Positions 15,515 through 24,977 of a DNA stretch of 64,000 nt are shown here, one piece after another. The notes under the pieces are model-generated. The model saw only the letters and a list, made by a program, of their open reading frames with translations, was not told the origin of the DNA and did no database searches. This stretch comes from Lachnoclostridium sp. Marseille-P6806 (lineage in GTDB: Bacteria; Bacillota; Clostridia; Lachnospirales; Lachnospiraceae). The translations under genes were made by a program, and so were the position numbers. Positions within the stretch are counted from its first letter, which is position 1. Each line of letters begins with the position of its first letter. The stretch is taken from the NCBI RefSeq assembly GCF_900625025.1, contig NZ_LR130574.1, positions 248,001 through 312,000 of the forward strand, in the 5' to 3' direction.

Positions 15515-17071
15515 TCAGAAGCCGAAAAGGCCGTTTTCCTCCACCTCTCCGTAGTTGTTCTGCGCGGCCTCCTCCTCGGTCTCCCGGCCGACGGAAACCG
15601 CCCACTCGTCATACGGCAGAGCGGAGATCGAGCGCACGCCGTAGTACTCCGCCATCGCTACGTTCGTCCAGTAGCCGGGATCCTCGGTCAGATCGCCGTC
15701 GTAGGCCGCCGTGAATTTATTCCGGAAATCCGCGTGGAGCTGTCCGACGGTGATTTCCTCGTTTCCCGCCGCTTTCTGCTCCAGAATATAGACCGTACGC
15801 TCATGGCTGTCCCGCCAGACGCGCACCATGTTGGCCCCGTTGTCAAGGTACATGAACACAAAAAACAGCGACGCCGCGGCAAGAAAGGACCAGCAGACCG
15901 CGCGCACGCCGATATGCTCATCCCGCTCTTTCTCCCCGGAAAGGACGTCCTGTATGCCCTGCAGACAGGCGATGATGAGGAAGACGCCCGCGCCGAAGAA
16001 CGCCCGCGGCTGCGTCTGCGCCGTCAGAATCAGCGCATAAGAGGTCATGAAAAAAAGAAACGCAAACAAAAGCCGCTCGCGGAGCAGCGCCCGGAGCTCC
16101 GCCCGGCTCTCCCGGCGCTTTTGCAGCGCGCTGACCACAATCGTGAGAATCAGAAGCGCCAGCAGAAAGAAAAAGTACTTTTCCACGCGGAGCGTCACTT
16201 TCTGAAAGCGCGAGAGCAGACCGAACAGGCCGTCGTGCTCCTCCGTGCGGTACGCCGCGCGGAGCGCGTTGCCCGGCGCGCTCACCATAAGAAAGAGGCC
16301 GAGCGCATTCCCCGCGGCCGCAGCGCAAAGAGGAAGCGGCGGCAGTGTGAAGCGGTGCGGCCGCTTCCTTTCCGTTCTGCCCTCCATACTGCGCGCCGAT
16401 ATATTCCAAAGCAGAAGCAGAGCAAACAAAAGCGCGCCTCCCGAGGTGTTCTCATTACACCAGCCCGCGGCGACGCCAAAGAAAAGCATTCCCGCCGCCA
16501 GCGCGGCCTGTCTTGCCTTTCCCCGGGACTTTTCTTTTTCTATCCTCTCCGCGGACCCCTCTCTCTCCGCATCCGCCAGACGGCGCAGCACCGTCATAAA
16601 GCCCAGAATAATCGTCGTCCCCCAGAGGTAATTGCAGGCCCCGGTCTCCCACAGGACGGTCTGCGCGAAGTCCACCCCGGTAAACCACAGAAACAGCACC
16701 CCCGCGAGGTAGAGCCCCGGCTCATAGCGTCCCCGCCGCGTCACATTGGCGTACAAAAGCCACGTGAGCAGCACAAAAACCGCGCTGTTGCAGAGCTTGA
16801 ACACGACGGGCGGAAGCACGAGAAAGCAGCGCAGCAGAAAATGCACAAGAGAGCGGCCGTTCCATGTCATATACTGCCGGTACTCCTGAAGCAGCAGCGC
16901 CCGCACGCTCCCCGCGTGCCGCGCCTGCGCGCCGTAGCTGAAATCATCCGTCAGCATCGGCGTCATCAGATTGAAGAGCAGGATGGTCACGAACGTCATG
17001 ACCATCAGCAGGTAAAACGCCGTCCGGCCCCTGTCCTGCTTTAATCCTCTTGATCGGTTTCTGAATGGCAT
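15515..17071 (-). CDS. DUF6056-family polytopic membrane protein
   Basis: 518 aa with about ten predicted helices. Features typical of DUF6056: the early MTPMLTDDFSYGA loop with adjacent acidic residues, YMTWNGRSLVHFL, a central WCNENTSGG, and a C-terminal soluble segment. These proteins resemble integral-membrane GT-C-like glycosyltransferases, in which an acidic pair in the first external loop binds the lipid-linked sugar donor; the specific reaction is unknown. Start ATG 17071 has GGGAGAAACAG before it. It follows the flippase-like ABC exporter by 16 bases, suggesting that the pair builds or exports a cell-surface glycan (inference). Confidence 0.75.
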   Translation of the reverse strand: MPFRNRSRGLKQDRGRTAFYLLMVMTFVTILLFNLMTPMLTDDFSYGAQARHAGSVRALLLQEYRQYMTWNGRSLVHFLLRCFLVLPPVVFKLCNSAVFVLLTWLLYANVTRRGRYEPGLYLAGVLFLWFTGVDFAQTVLWETGACNYLWGTTIILGFMTVLRRLADAEREGSAERIEKEKSRGKARQAALAAGMLFFGVAAGWCNENTSGGALLFALLLLWNISARSMEGRTERKRPHRFTLPPLPLCAAAAGNALGLFLMVSAPGNALRAAYRTEEHDGLFGLLSRFQKVTLRVEKYFFFLLALLILTIVVSALQKRRESRAELRALLRERLLFAFLFFMTSYALILTAQTQPRAFFGAGVFLIIACLQGIQDVLSGEKERDEHIGVRAVCWSFLAAASLFFVFMYLDNGANMVRVWRDSHERTVYILEQKAAGNEEITVGQLHADFRNKFTAAYDGDLTEDPGYWTNVAMAEYYGVRSISALPYDEWAVSVGRETEEEAAQNNYGEVEENGLFGF

Positions 17072-17087
17072 CTGTTTCTCCCGCGCG

Positions 17088-18980
17088 TCACGCCTCGCGC
17101 CGCTGCTGCCGGATCAGCTCCAACAGCTCTTCCTTTGTCAGCCGGTTGAATTTCTGATTTTCCACGCGGTACACCGCGTCACAGTTTGCAATCGTCGAGA
17201 GCCGGTGCGCCACAATGATCAGCGTCTTGCGGCCGTGCAGCCTCTCGATCGCCTCCATGATCGCTTTCTCCGTCTCGTTGTCGAGCGCCGAGGTCGCTTC
17301 GTCAAAAATCATGATCTGCGGATCGTTGTACAGCGCTCTGGCAATGCCGATGCGCTGCCTCTGCCCGCCGGAGATCCGGACGCCCCGCTCGCCGATGCCG
17401 GTATTCAGGCCGTCGGGCAGGCTCCGGACAAACTCGTCGAGCTTCGCCTCCTCAAGAACATGCCAGACCTTTGCGTCGTCGATATCCTCCGGCCTCACGC
17501 CGTAGGCGACGTTGCTTCGTATGGTGTCGTCGAGCATGAACATCATCTGCGGCACATAGCCGATATCCGCATACCAGCCCGGCAGATTTTCCTCGATGTC
17601 AATGCGTCCGTCCACAAGAATCTGCCCCTCCTGCGGCTTCAGCAGGCCCAGAATGATATCGACCGCCGTGGATTTCCCCGCTCCGGACGGACCAACCAGA
17701 CCGATGGAATGCCCGATCGGAATCGTGAGAGAGCTGTCTTTCAGAATATCCGTCTCCGTCCCGGGATAGCGGTAGCTGATGTCTCTCAGCTCCACATGGT
17801 CCGAAAAGCTAAGCGGACGGATCTCATCGCGCCCCTCAAAGCGGGCGTCGACGTTCGCCGCGCGCGAGTCGGTGATGATCGTTTCCACGGCGGTCAGGCT
17901 GGGCTCATAATAGGCCACGCTGTTCAAAGACTGTGCGATGCGATTCGCGCTCGGCATGATGCGGATCGCCACTACCGCGAGAACGCCGATGCGAGCCATC
18001 ATCGGCGCGGCGTTGTCCGTTCTCCCGATGAAGATTCCCATCATGGCGAGAATCCCCACCATCGTCATCGTCTCGATGGACAGGCGGGGGAGGTTCGCGA
18101 CGGAGGCGGACTGGGTCTGAATCTCGGCGAGCTTCTTTCCGCTCCGGTCATATTGATCGATGAAGTATTTCTCCCGGTTCAGCACCTTTGTCTCCTTGAT
18201 GCCGTTGATCGCCTGCATGAGCCACTTCGTGACCAGCGCGTTGTTGACGTTCGCCTCATGCCCCCAGCGCCGCGAAACCGGACTGATGATGATTTTGTTC
18301 ACAGCGAGAATGAGGCCGATCACAAGAATCATGACCCCGGTCATCGTCGGGCTCATGAACAGAGAGACGGCAAACAGCGCCGCAAAGATGATGATGTCCG
18401 TAAAAAGAGAGAGATAGGTTCTGACTAAGTTATAGACCCCGTTGACGTCGCTGGCGATATGCCGGATGGTCAGCGGCGTGCTCGCATCCAGAAAAAATTC
18501 ATAATCCCGCGAGACAAAATCCTTGAACACCGTCCGCGAGGTCCGGTACATGCCCTGATAGACAAAGCGGTTCTGCATGAGATACATGACATACAGAAAC
18601 ACGTTCTTGATCAGGTAAATCACCATGAGCGATACGATCATCAGCAGCAGAAAGGAATTGACGCTGCGAAGCTGCAGAAGCTCGTAGATCATGCGGTAGC
18701 GCCGCCTGCCGAGCGCCTCGCCGGGCGCCATCGCCACCTCGATCAGGGGAAGAATCAGCGAGGTTCCGACGGTTTCCAGCGCCGCGCCGATCAGCATCAT
18801 AAAAAAAAGCCCCAGCATCCGGCGTTTTTCCGCCGGCGTCAGAACCCGGAGCACGCGGCGGAACACCTGCGCCTCGTTTACGCGGCGTGTCCGGCGCTGC
18901 TCTTCCTTTTTTTCCTGCGCCTCCAGAGAATCGATGTGCTCCCGCGCCGTTTGCGCCGCGCCGTTTTTTTCTTTTTCCAT
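17088..18980 (-). CDS. ABC exporter, fused permease-ATPase (PglK/flippase-like)
   Basis: 630 aa half-transporter. A charged N-terminal extension (about 50 residues, Glu/Lys/Arg-rich) precedes six membrane helices. The ATPase domain has Walker A GPSGAGKST (about residue 430), signature ISGGQRQRIGIARAL and Walker B MIFDEATSALD. The domain layout resembles lipid-linked oligosaccharide flippases such as PglK and peptide or lipid exporters; the substrate cannot be read from sequence. ATG at 18980 with GAGGGAG upstream is chosen, because the longer frame overlaps dnaB. It starts 65 bases after dnaB and is followed by a DUF6056 protein. Confidence 0.85.
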   Translation of the reverse strand: MEKEKNGAAQTAREHIDSLEAQEKKEEQRRTRRVNEAQVFRRVLRVLTPAEKRRMLGLFFMMLIGAALETVGTSLILPLIEVAMAPGEALGRRRYRMIYELLQLRSVNSFLLLMIVSLMVIYLIKNVFLYVMYLMQNRFVYQGMYRTSRTVFKDFVSRDYEFFLDASTPLTIRHIASDVNGVYNLVRTYLSLFTDIIIFAALFAVSLFMSPTMTGVMILVIGLILAVNKIIISPVSRRWGHEANVNNALVTKWLMQAINGIKETKVLNREKYFIDQYDRSGKKLAEIQTQSASVANLPRLSIETMTMVGILAMMGIFIGRTDNAAPMMARIGVLAVVAIRIMPSANRIAQSLNSVAYYEPSLTAVETIITDSRAANVDARFEGRDEIRPLSFSDHVELRDISYRYPGTETDILKDSSLTIPIGHSIGLVGPSGAGKSTAVDIILGLLKPQEGQILVDGRIDIEENLPGWYADIGYVPQMMFMLDDTIRSNVAYGVRPEDIDDAKVWHVLEEAKLDEFVRSLPDGLNTGIGERGVRISGGQRQRIGIARALYNDPQIMIFDEATSALDNETEKAIMEAIERLHGRKTLIIVAHRLSTIANCDAVYRVENQKFNRLTKEELLELIRQQRREA

Positions 18981-19045
18981 ACGCTCCCTCGTGTCGCTCC
19001 GCCGCGGGCCGGACGCCGCGGATGCCCCGCAGAATCCGATCCCGC

Positions 19046-20410
19046 TCAGTCCGGTGCGGCAAAGTGATCCCTGCCGCCGGCAAGATTTGAAAACTTTGTG
19101 TACTGCGCCTGCCACGACAGCTCGACCGTCCCGATCGGGCCGTTTCGCTGCTTGGCGATGATCACCTCGGCAATTCCCTTTTTCTCGGTGTCCGGATTGT
19201 AGTAATCATCCCGGTAGATGAACATGACGACGTCCGCATCCTGCTCGATCGCTCCCGATTCACGCAGATCCGAGAGCATCGGCCGGTGATTCGGGCGGCT
19301 CTCCACCGCGCGGGAAAGCTGCGAAAGGGCGACGACCGGGCATTTCAGCTCGCGCGCCAGCGCTTTGAGCGAACGCGAGATCTCCGATATCTCGTTCTGT
19401 CTGGAATCCGAGGCCCGCGAGGTGCTCGAGGTCATGAGCTGCAGGTAATCGATCAGAACCATCTCAAGGCCGTACTCGCTCTTGTATTTGCGGCACTTGG
19501 TCCGCAGCTCCGCCACGGAAATGCCCGGGGTATCGTCAATGATCAGCCTGCTCTGCCCGATCTCCCCCGCCTTGGCGATGAGGTCCGCCCACTCCGCCTC
19601 GTTCAGATCGCCCGTGCGGATATGCTGCGCCTCAACGCGCGATTCCATGGCAAAGAGACGGTTTACCAGCTGCTCCTTGGACATTTCCAGAGAGAAAATG
19701 GCGACCGCACGGTGGTCGCGGAACGCGACGTGCTCCGCGATGTTGAGCGCCAGCGCGGTTTTTCCCATCGAGGGGCGGGCCGCGATCAGAATCAGATCCG
19801 AGGGCTGCATTCCCGCCGTCCGGGTGTCCAGATCCGTGAAGCCGGTCGCCACGCCGGTCACGGTTCCCTTGGATCGGGACGCCTGCTCGATTCTCTCCAT
19901 CGCGTTCAGAACAATGCGGGAAATCGGGACAAAGTCCCCCGAGCCGCGCTTCTGCGAAATATCAAAAACGCTCTTCTCCGCCCGGTCGAGAACCACATCC
20001 AGCTCCTCGGTTCCGGCATAGCAGTCGTTCGCAATCGCCTCCGCCGCGCGGATCATCCGGCGCAGCGTCGATTTTTCCTGCACAATGCGGGCGTAGCTGC
20101 GGATGTTCGCCGACGTAGGGACCACCGACACCAGCCCGGCGATAAATTCGGGGCTGGCCGACTCCGGCGGGAGATTTTTCCCGAGAAGCCGGTTCTGGAG
20201 CGTCACCGCGTCGATCTCGACATTTTCATTATGAAGTTCACAGACGGCATTGAACACAATGCCGTACTGCTTGGAGTAGAAATCGTCCGCCGTAAGATAC
20301 TCGGTCGCGATCTCCACCGCTTCGGCGTCCATGATCATAGCCCCGAGGACGGACTGCTCCGCCTCCAGACTGTGCGGCATGACGCGCCGGATCACTTCCT
20401 CTTCAGGCAT
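19046..20410 (-). CDS. dnaB: replicative DNA helicase DnaB
   Basis: 454 aa. The hexameric helicase that unwinds DNA 5'-3' at the replication fork. N-terminal domain MPHSLEAEQSVLGAMI binds primase, and the RecA-like domain has Walker A AARPSMGKTA (about residue 210), Walker B VLIDYLQLM and the family segment QRNGPIGTVELSW. RBS AAGGAG lies about 10 bases before ATG 20410. It follows rplI and gdpP in the order conserved across Firmicutes. Confidence 0.98.
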   Translation of the reverse strand: MPEEEVIRRVMPHSLEAEQSVLGAMIMDAEAVEIATEYLTADDFYSKQYGIVFNAVCELHNENVEIDAVTLQNRLLGKNLPPESASPEFIAGLVSVVPTSANIRSYARIVQEKSTLRRMIRAAEAIANDCYAGTEELDVVLDRAEKSVFDISQKRGSGDFVPISRIVLNAMERIEQASRSKGTVTGVATGFTDLDTRTAGMQPSDLILIAARPSMGKTALALNIAEHVAFRDHRAVAIFSLEMSKEQLVNRLFAMESRVEAQHIRTGDLNEAEWADLIAKAGEIGQSRLIIDDTPGISVAELRTKCRKYKSEYGLEMVLIDYLQLMTSSTSRASDSRQNEISEISRSLKALARELKCPVVALSQLSRAVESRPNHRPMLSDLRESGAIEQDADVVMFIYRDDYYNPDTEKKGIAEVIIAKQRNGPIGTVELSWQAQYTKFSNLAGGRDHFAAPD

Positions 20411-20424
20411 GGAACCGGTTCTCC

Positions 20425-20871
20425 TTATTTCTCCTGCACCGAAACATAGAGCGTGCCGGTCACCTGCGGGTGAAGACGGATCGGCACCTGACGCATGCCG
20501 AAGCCGCGGATCGGCTCATCAAGCTGAATCTTCTTCTTGTCCAGCTCCAGCCCGTGCTGCGTCTTTGCCGCCTCGGCAATCTCCTTGGAACTGACGGAGC
20601 CGAACGCCTTGTCGCCCTCTCCCTTTTTCATGTAGACGGTAAGTTTGAGCCCCTCGAGCTTCGCCGCGAGAGCCTGCGCCTGCTCCAGCTTTTCCGCCGC
20701 GAGCTTTTCCTCGTGCTGCTTTCTCAGCTTCAGATCGTTCTTATTCTTCTCGGTCGCCTCCACCGCAAGGCCCTTGGGAATCAGCGCGTTGCGCGCGTAG
20801 CCGTCGCTCACGGTCACAATATCCCCTGCCTTGCCGAGCGTTCTGACATCCTGCAGTAAAATCATCTTCAT
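20425..20871 (-). CDS. rplI: 50S ribosomal protein L9
   Basis: 148 aa, the standard L9 length. The N-terminal domain MKMILLQDVRTLGKAGDIVTVSDGYARNALIPKGLA is nearly invariant, followed by the long connecting helix and the C-terminal rRNA-binding domain. ATG at 20871 is preceded by AAAGGAG. The frame open to 20949 overlaps gdpP and is rejected. It lies 74 bases after gdpP and 14 before dnaB. Confidence 0.97.
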   Translation of the reverse strand: MKMILLQDVRTLGKAGDIVTVSDGYARNALIPKGLAVEATEKNKNDLKLRKQHEEKLAAEKLEQAQALAAKLEGLKLTVYMKKGEGDKAFGSVSSKEIAEAAKTQHGLELDKKKIQLDEPIRGFGMRQVPIRLHPQVTGTLYVSVQEK

Positions 20872-20945
20872 AAATTCCGTTCTCCTTTCTGTTTTCCGGC
20901 GATCCTGTTCCCCGGAGGTTCCGTTTTCCGGCATATTTCCGATCA

Positions 20946-22994
20946 TCACGAAATTTCGCCCTCGGCGATCATGTCGTCCAGCGTGCGCTTGAGAATGCTA
21001 CCCGCCTCCTCGATGGACACCTCCTCCATCTGACAGCCCGCAATGTTCATATGGCCGCCGCCGCCCAGCCGCTCCATGATGACCTGCACGTTCACCTCGT
21101 CGATGGAGCGGGCGCTGATGAAGATCTGGTTCTGATATTCCGTGAGAATAAAGCTCGCCTTGACGCCCTTGATGTTGAGAAGCTCGTTCGCCGCCTGCGC
21201 GCCGACCACCGTAGGGCTCTCGATCTCGTGGTTCACGCACACGGAGATCGCATAATTATCCCGATAGATTTCCGCCTGCGAAACCGCGTCCGCGCGCGCC
21301 TTGTATTCGCCGGCATCCTCCCGGAACAGCTTGCGCACCCGGGTGACATCCGCCCCGTTCCGACGCAGAAACGCCGCCGCCTCAAAGGTCCGGACCCCCG
21401 TCTTGCTGACGAAATTGTTCGTATCCACAACGATCCCGGCATACATCGCGTCCGCTTCCTCCTGCCGTATGTGGATGTTCTCCCCGATATACTGAAGAAT
21501 CTCGGAGACCATCTCACAGGCCGAGGAGGCATAGGCCTCGACGTAGGAGAGCGTCGCGTTTTCAATGACCTCCGTCCCCTGCCGATGATGGTCGAGAACA
21601 ATGATCGACTTGCACAGACGCAGGAGCTCGGGACATTCCGTGATGCTGGGCTTGTTGACATCGACAACCACGAGGGCCGAATTGCCGGACACGGTGTCCA
21701 CCGCCTGCGGACTCGTGTAGAAGAGATCCTCCGGATATTCCGGATTGTCCGTGAAGAGCTCCATGATCGGCTTCAGCGAATTGGTGACCTCGTTGATGAC
21801 GATGTGCGCCTCCTTGTTCATCGTTCTGGCGATGCGGTAGATTCCGACGGCCGAGCCGAAGCTGTCCACATCTCCCAGACGGTGCCCCATGATATAGACC
21901 TTGTCCCGGGTGGAAATGATCTCTTTCATGGCCTGCGCCTTGACACGGGCCTTGACGCGGGTGCTCTTCTCCACCTGCTGGGTCTTGCCGCCGTAATACA
22001 CGGTGTTGTCCGGCGTCTTGATCACCGCCTGATCGCCGCCCCGGCCGAGGGCCAGATCGACGGCATTGCGCGCAAACTCGTAATTCTGCGCATAGCTCAG
22101 ACCGTTCATGCCGATTCCGATGGAGATCGTGATCGACATCTCGTTGCCGATATTGACGGTCTTGACGTCTCCCAGCAGCTCAAAATGAGCGTTCTGGAGC
22201 TGAAGCAGCGATTTCTTGCGCATGACGACAAAATACTTGTCTTTCTCAATCTTGGCGCAGACGCCGTCGACCGAGGAAACATACTTTGCGACCTTTCGGT
22301 CAATCAGCGCGATGAGGAGAGAGCGGCGGACGTCCTCGATGCTCTCCAGCGCCTCCTCATAGTCGTCCATATAGATAAAGCCAACGACCACGCTCTGGTC
22401 GTCGACCTCCTGCAGCGCCAGCTTTACCGCCGTCTCGTCAAAGAGATAGAGCGCGATCAGAAAATCCTGATACCCGGACGCGTCGATGATATCGCTGTTG
22501 GCCGCCATATCGTCAAGCGGAATGCGGGTCATATGCGCCGTGTAGTAGCTGTTCTCGTACTCCACGGGAAAATCCTTCTCGTCCTCCCGGGACGGCAGAT
22601 TGTCCCGCGTCAGCGCCGGGAAAATTGTGGTGATCGAGCGCCGGTACCCCTTTTCCCTGTGCGTGATGCGCTCGAACTGCTCGTTGGTCCAGATGATGCG
22701 CCCGGTCTCGTCGAGAACCGCGTAGGGAACCCCCAGCTCCCGCAGGAGCTTGCGCTGAATCTGCCCGTATTCCGTCGCAAAGCTCACCAGCTCGCCCGTA
22801 AGCAACGACCGGTTGTTGATGTAGAGAGAGCCCACAATCAGAAAATAGACTGCGGTGAAGACGGTCAGGAGCAGGCCGCTCGGCCAGCTCACGAAATAAA
22901 TGATCAGATCAACCAGAATAAGGAAGATTCCGAGCCGCAGCGGCGCATTGAAATAATTGGCCAGTCTCCCTTTCAGTTTTACGTGATTGTTCAT
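20946..22994 (-). CDS. gdpP: GdpP-type cyclic-di-AMP phosphodiesterase
   Basis: 682 aa membrane protein that hydrolyses the second messenger c-di-AMP to pApA. Two N-terminal helices (about residues 18-62), a degenerate PAS domain (about 75-150), a degenerate GGDEF domain (about 170-320), then DHH/DHHA1 catalytic domains: GHRLGDVDSFGSA (about 370), VVDVNKPS, LDHHRQG (about 468) and GGGGHMNIAG (about 646). All metal-binding motifs are intact. RBS AGGAG precedes ATG 22994. It heads the gdpP-rplI-dnaB block; in many clostridia this block follows rpsR, but here ycxB and msrAB lie between. Confidence 0.96.
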   Translation of the reverse strand: MNNHVKLKGRLANYFNAPLRLGIFLILVDLIIYFVSWPSGLLLTVFTAVYFLIVGSLYINNRSLLTGELVSFATEYGQIQRKLLRELGVPYAVLDETGRIIWTNEQFERITHREKGYRRSITTIFPALTRDNLPSREDEKDFPVEYENSYYTAHMTRIPLDDMAANSDIIDASGYQDFLIALYLFDETAVKLALQEVDDQSVVVGFIYMDDYEEALESIEDVRRSLLIALIDRKVAKYVSSVDGVCAKIEKDKYFVVMRKKSLLQLQNAHFELLGDVKTVNIGNEMSITISIGIGMNGLSYAQNYEFARNAVDLALGRGGDQAVIKTPDNTVYYGGKTQQVEKSTRVKARVKAQAMKEIISTRDKVYIMGHRLGDVDSFGSAVGIYRIARTMNKEAHIVINEVTNSLKPIMELFTDNPEYPEDLFYTSPQAVDTVSGNSALVVVDVNKPSITECPELLRLCKSIIVLDHHRQGTEVIENATLSYVEAYASSACEMVSEILQYIGENIHIRQEEADAMYAGIVVDTNNFVSKTGVRTFEAAAFLRRNGADVTRVRKLFREDAGEYKARADAVSQAEIYRDNYAISVCVNHEIESPTVVGAQAANELLNIKGVKASFILTEYQNQIFISARSIDEVNVQVIMERLGGGGHMNIAGCQMEEVSIEEAGSILKRTLDDMIAEGEIS

Positions 22995-23048
22995 ACGGTA
23001 AAAGCTCCTTCTGCAGATCGCCGCAAAGGGCGATATACAGAATATATT

Positions 23049-23654
23049 TTACCACAGACAGCGCGCGGCGCGCCAGAGGCGCGGTTCTCCCAGCCTCTCC
23101 ACAAAGGCAATCAGTTCGGGTGAGCATTCCGCACGGACCAGATTCACCCCCTGCGCCTTGCCCAGCATGATATACAGATTCGTCTCCGTGGCAATGACCC
23201 GATAAATATCCTCATAGCGGAGCCTCAGCTCGCCGTGCTTGCTGACCGCCGTCACATGATCCTCATAAAAAAAATACCGCCTCACGGAGTCCCGCAGAGT
23301 CCGGTCCGACTCCCACGCCTCGTGCGCAACCCTGCGAAGCCTCCGGCGCATCCGCGCCATCATCAGGAAATAGTACGATGCGCCGAAGAGGATAAAGAAA
23401 ATATCCAGAGGATTCGGCCCGCCGGAGACCGCCAGCATGACGATTCCCGCGAGCAGAATGAGCCCGGAAAGGACGAGATAGGTTTTCCTCGCTTTTTCGA
23501 GCGATTCGGCGAGGCAGACCATATTAAAGCGGATATACTCCTCCTCGGTTCATACCGTCTGCGCGGTGAAAAGGGGAGTGCCCTCCGGCTGTTTTCCCTC
23601 CTTAAAATTTCTCTCTTCAAAAGCTGCCGACTGATTCTCTGATGTCTGATTCAC
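23049..23654 (-). pseudogene. YcxB-like membrane protein interrupted by an in-frame TGA
   Basis: An ATG-initiated frame (23522-23049, 157 aa) encodes two helices and the YcxB C-terminal domain (FFYEDHVTAVS, LRLRYEDIYRV), but the family N-terminus lies upstream in the same frame across one TGA (23552-23550). The upstream 34 codons, from a GTG at 23654 with GAGGT before it, end in PLFTAQTV, then the stop, then TEEEYIRFN, which is the normal start of the YcxB fold. This is a single nonsense codon in an otherwise continuous gene. Restart at 23522 could give a shortened protein. Function of YcxB proteins is unknown. Sequencing error is possible. Confidence 0.7.
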
Positions 23655-23772
23655 AAGCTGTACCTCATTGATTCCGCTGGATGAAATGAGAATTTACCGT
23701 TCAAATCCACGCCAATTTTTTACGATGTATAACCAAGCCCGTTGAGGATCACCTTATCATATTGATTTATGC

Positions 23773-24705
23773 CTATTCTTTCTCAAAGAGATTCCGGTAC
23801 TCACCGTACCCCTGTTCTTCCAGTTCATCATAGGGAATGAAGCGAAGTGCAGCGGAGTTGATGCAATAACGCAGACCACCGGATTCCTTTGGACCGTCGT
23901 CAAACACATGTCCCAGATGGGAATCCGCACCGCTGCTGCGTACCTCTGTTCGGATCATTCCATGGGATGTATCTGTGCTTTCCGCAACGGCATCCTCGGT
24001 AATCGGTTTCGTAAAGGCCGGCCAGCCGCAGCCGGAGTTGTACTTGTCCATGGATGTAAAGAGCGGCTCTCCGCTGACAATATCAGCATAGAGGCCCTTT
24101 TCAAAGAAGTCGTCATATTCTCCTGTGAATGCGTATTCCGTGGCGGCATTCTGTGTGACTTCATAAGCAAGATCACCGATTCGCTCCCGCAGTTCTTCTT
24201 CTGATTTTTCTGCATTGTTCTGCTGAAGCTCAAAGTAACTGCCCGGGATGTGGCAATAACCTCCCGGATTCTTGTCTAAGTACTTCTGATGATACTCTTC
24301 TACAGGAAAGTAATGTTCCAGAGGGAGCAGTTCAACAGCAAGCTTGGCTCCGGCTTTCTCCTCCTCCGCCTGATAAACAGCTTCAATTTCCGGGAGTTGT
24401 TCATCTTCTGTATAATAGATTCCCGTCCGGTACTGGATACCCCGGTCATTGGCCTGCCTGTTGACGGAGAGCGGGTCTATCACCATAAAATAATAGTTCA
24501 GCAAATCAGTCAGAGATATTACGTCGGGATCATAGTCAATCCGAACCGTCTCGGCGTGCCCGCTGCTTCTGCATACATCCTGATAGCTTGGCGCCTCATC
24601 CGGTCCGTTCGCATATCCGGCCTCCGTCTGAATCACACCATCAAACTGGTCGAAGAATTTCTGCATGCCCCAGAAGCATCCTCCCGCAAGGTAGATTGTT
24701 TTCAT
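23773..24705 (-). CDS. msrAB: bifunctional peptide methionine sulfoxide reductase MsrA/MsrB
   Basis: 310 aa. Reduces methionine-S-sulfoxide (MsrA, residues about 1-155, catalytic GCFWG) and methionine-R-sulfoxide (MsrB, about 175-310, [20 protein letters not shown] and [11 protein letters not shown] with the catalytic Cys). ATG at 24705 starts exactly at the MsrA fold. GC content is clearly lower than in the neighbours (hand counts: 48% at 24241-24300 and 35% at 24481-24540, against 60% at 21901-21960 in gdpP), suggesting insertion by transfer into the rpsR-gdpP block. An out-of-frame lipoprotein signal peptide overlaps its start (see next entry). Confidence 0.95.
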   Translation of the reverse strand: MKTIYLAGGCFWGMQKFFDQFDGVIQTEAGYANGPDEAPSYQDVCRSSGHAETVRIDYDPDVISLTDLLNYYFMVIDPLSVNRQANDRGIQYRTGIYYTEDEQLPEIEAVYQAEEEKAGAKLAVELLPLEHYFPVEEYHQKYLDKNPGGYCHIPGSYFELQQNNAEKSEEELRERIGDLAYEVTQNAATEYAFTGEYDDFFEKGLYADIVSGEPLFTSMDKYNSGCGWPAFTKPITEDAVAESTDTSHGMIRTEVRSSGADSHLGHVFDDGPKESGGLRYCINSAALRFIPYDELEEQGYGEYRNLFEKE

Positions 24706-24800
24706 GTTCTCCGGTAATTTGCCGAGCATCCGGTCAGCAGAAATACAGCTGGCAGAAACAAAAACAACCGTTTTATGTTACAAATGCTTTTTTCTTCCAT
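24702..24800 (-). CDS. 32-aa lipoprotein signal peptide ORF overlapping msrAB
   Basis: ATG at 24800 with AGGATAG upstream opens a 32-codon frame: charged N-terminus with KR, a hydrophobic core LFLFLPAVF, lipobox LLTGC (Cys25), then seven residues and a TGA that overlaps the msrAB start as ATGA. It is a complete bacterial lipoprotein signal joined to nothing. Surface-anchored MsrAB lipoproteins exist in other Firmicutes, so the simplest reading is that one base was lost and the signal was split from the enzyme. A short translationally coupled leader is the alternative. Confidence 0.6.
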   Translation of the reverse strand: MEEKSICNIKRLFLFLPAVFLLTGCSANYRRT

Positions 24801-24907
24801 TTATCTATCCTGCTTTGAGCTCAATAAGCTACGAATTAAGCGGCATCTCTGCTAATAGATCAGCGCCGCTATTATACAGGAGAGCTTCTCAATGGAAAAG
24901 TATATTT

Positions 24908-24938
24908 TTTAAAAAAGCCCCATCCTTGCGGACGGGGC
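24908..24938 (-). terminator. terminator of the rpsF-ssb-rpsR operon
   Basis: GCCCCGTCC (24938-24930) pairs with GGATGGGGC (24925-24917) around a 4-base loop with one mismatch, followed on the minus strand by TTTTTT (24916-24911). It separates the ribosomal operon from msrAB. Confidence 0.85.
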
Positions 24939-24977
24939 CTGATGATGCTCTGTTTTTACTTCATTCGATGGGAATGA

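Noticed and set aside
21051-23123. 690-codon open frame antisense to gdpP
   Set aside because: All GdpP motifs are on the minus strand. The antisense translation is Arg/His/Val-rich without a recognisable fold.
23550-23552. TGA in ycxB read as selenocysteine
   Set aside because: No Cys is expected at this position in the family and no downstream SECIS-like hairpin was obvious. A nonsense mutation is simpler.
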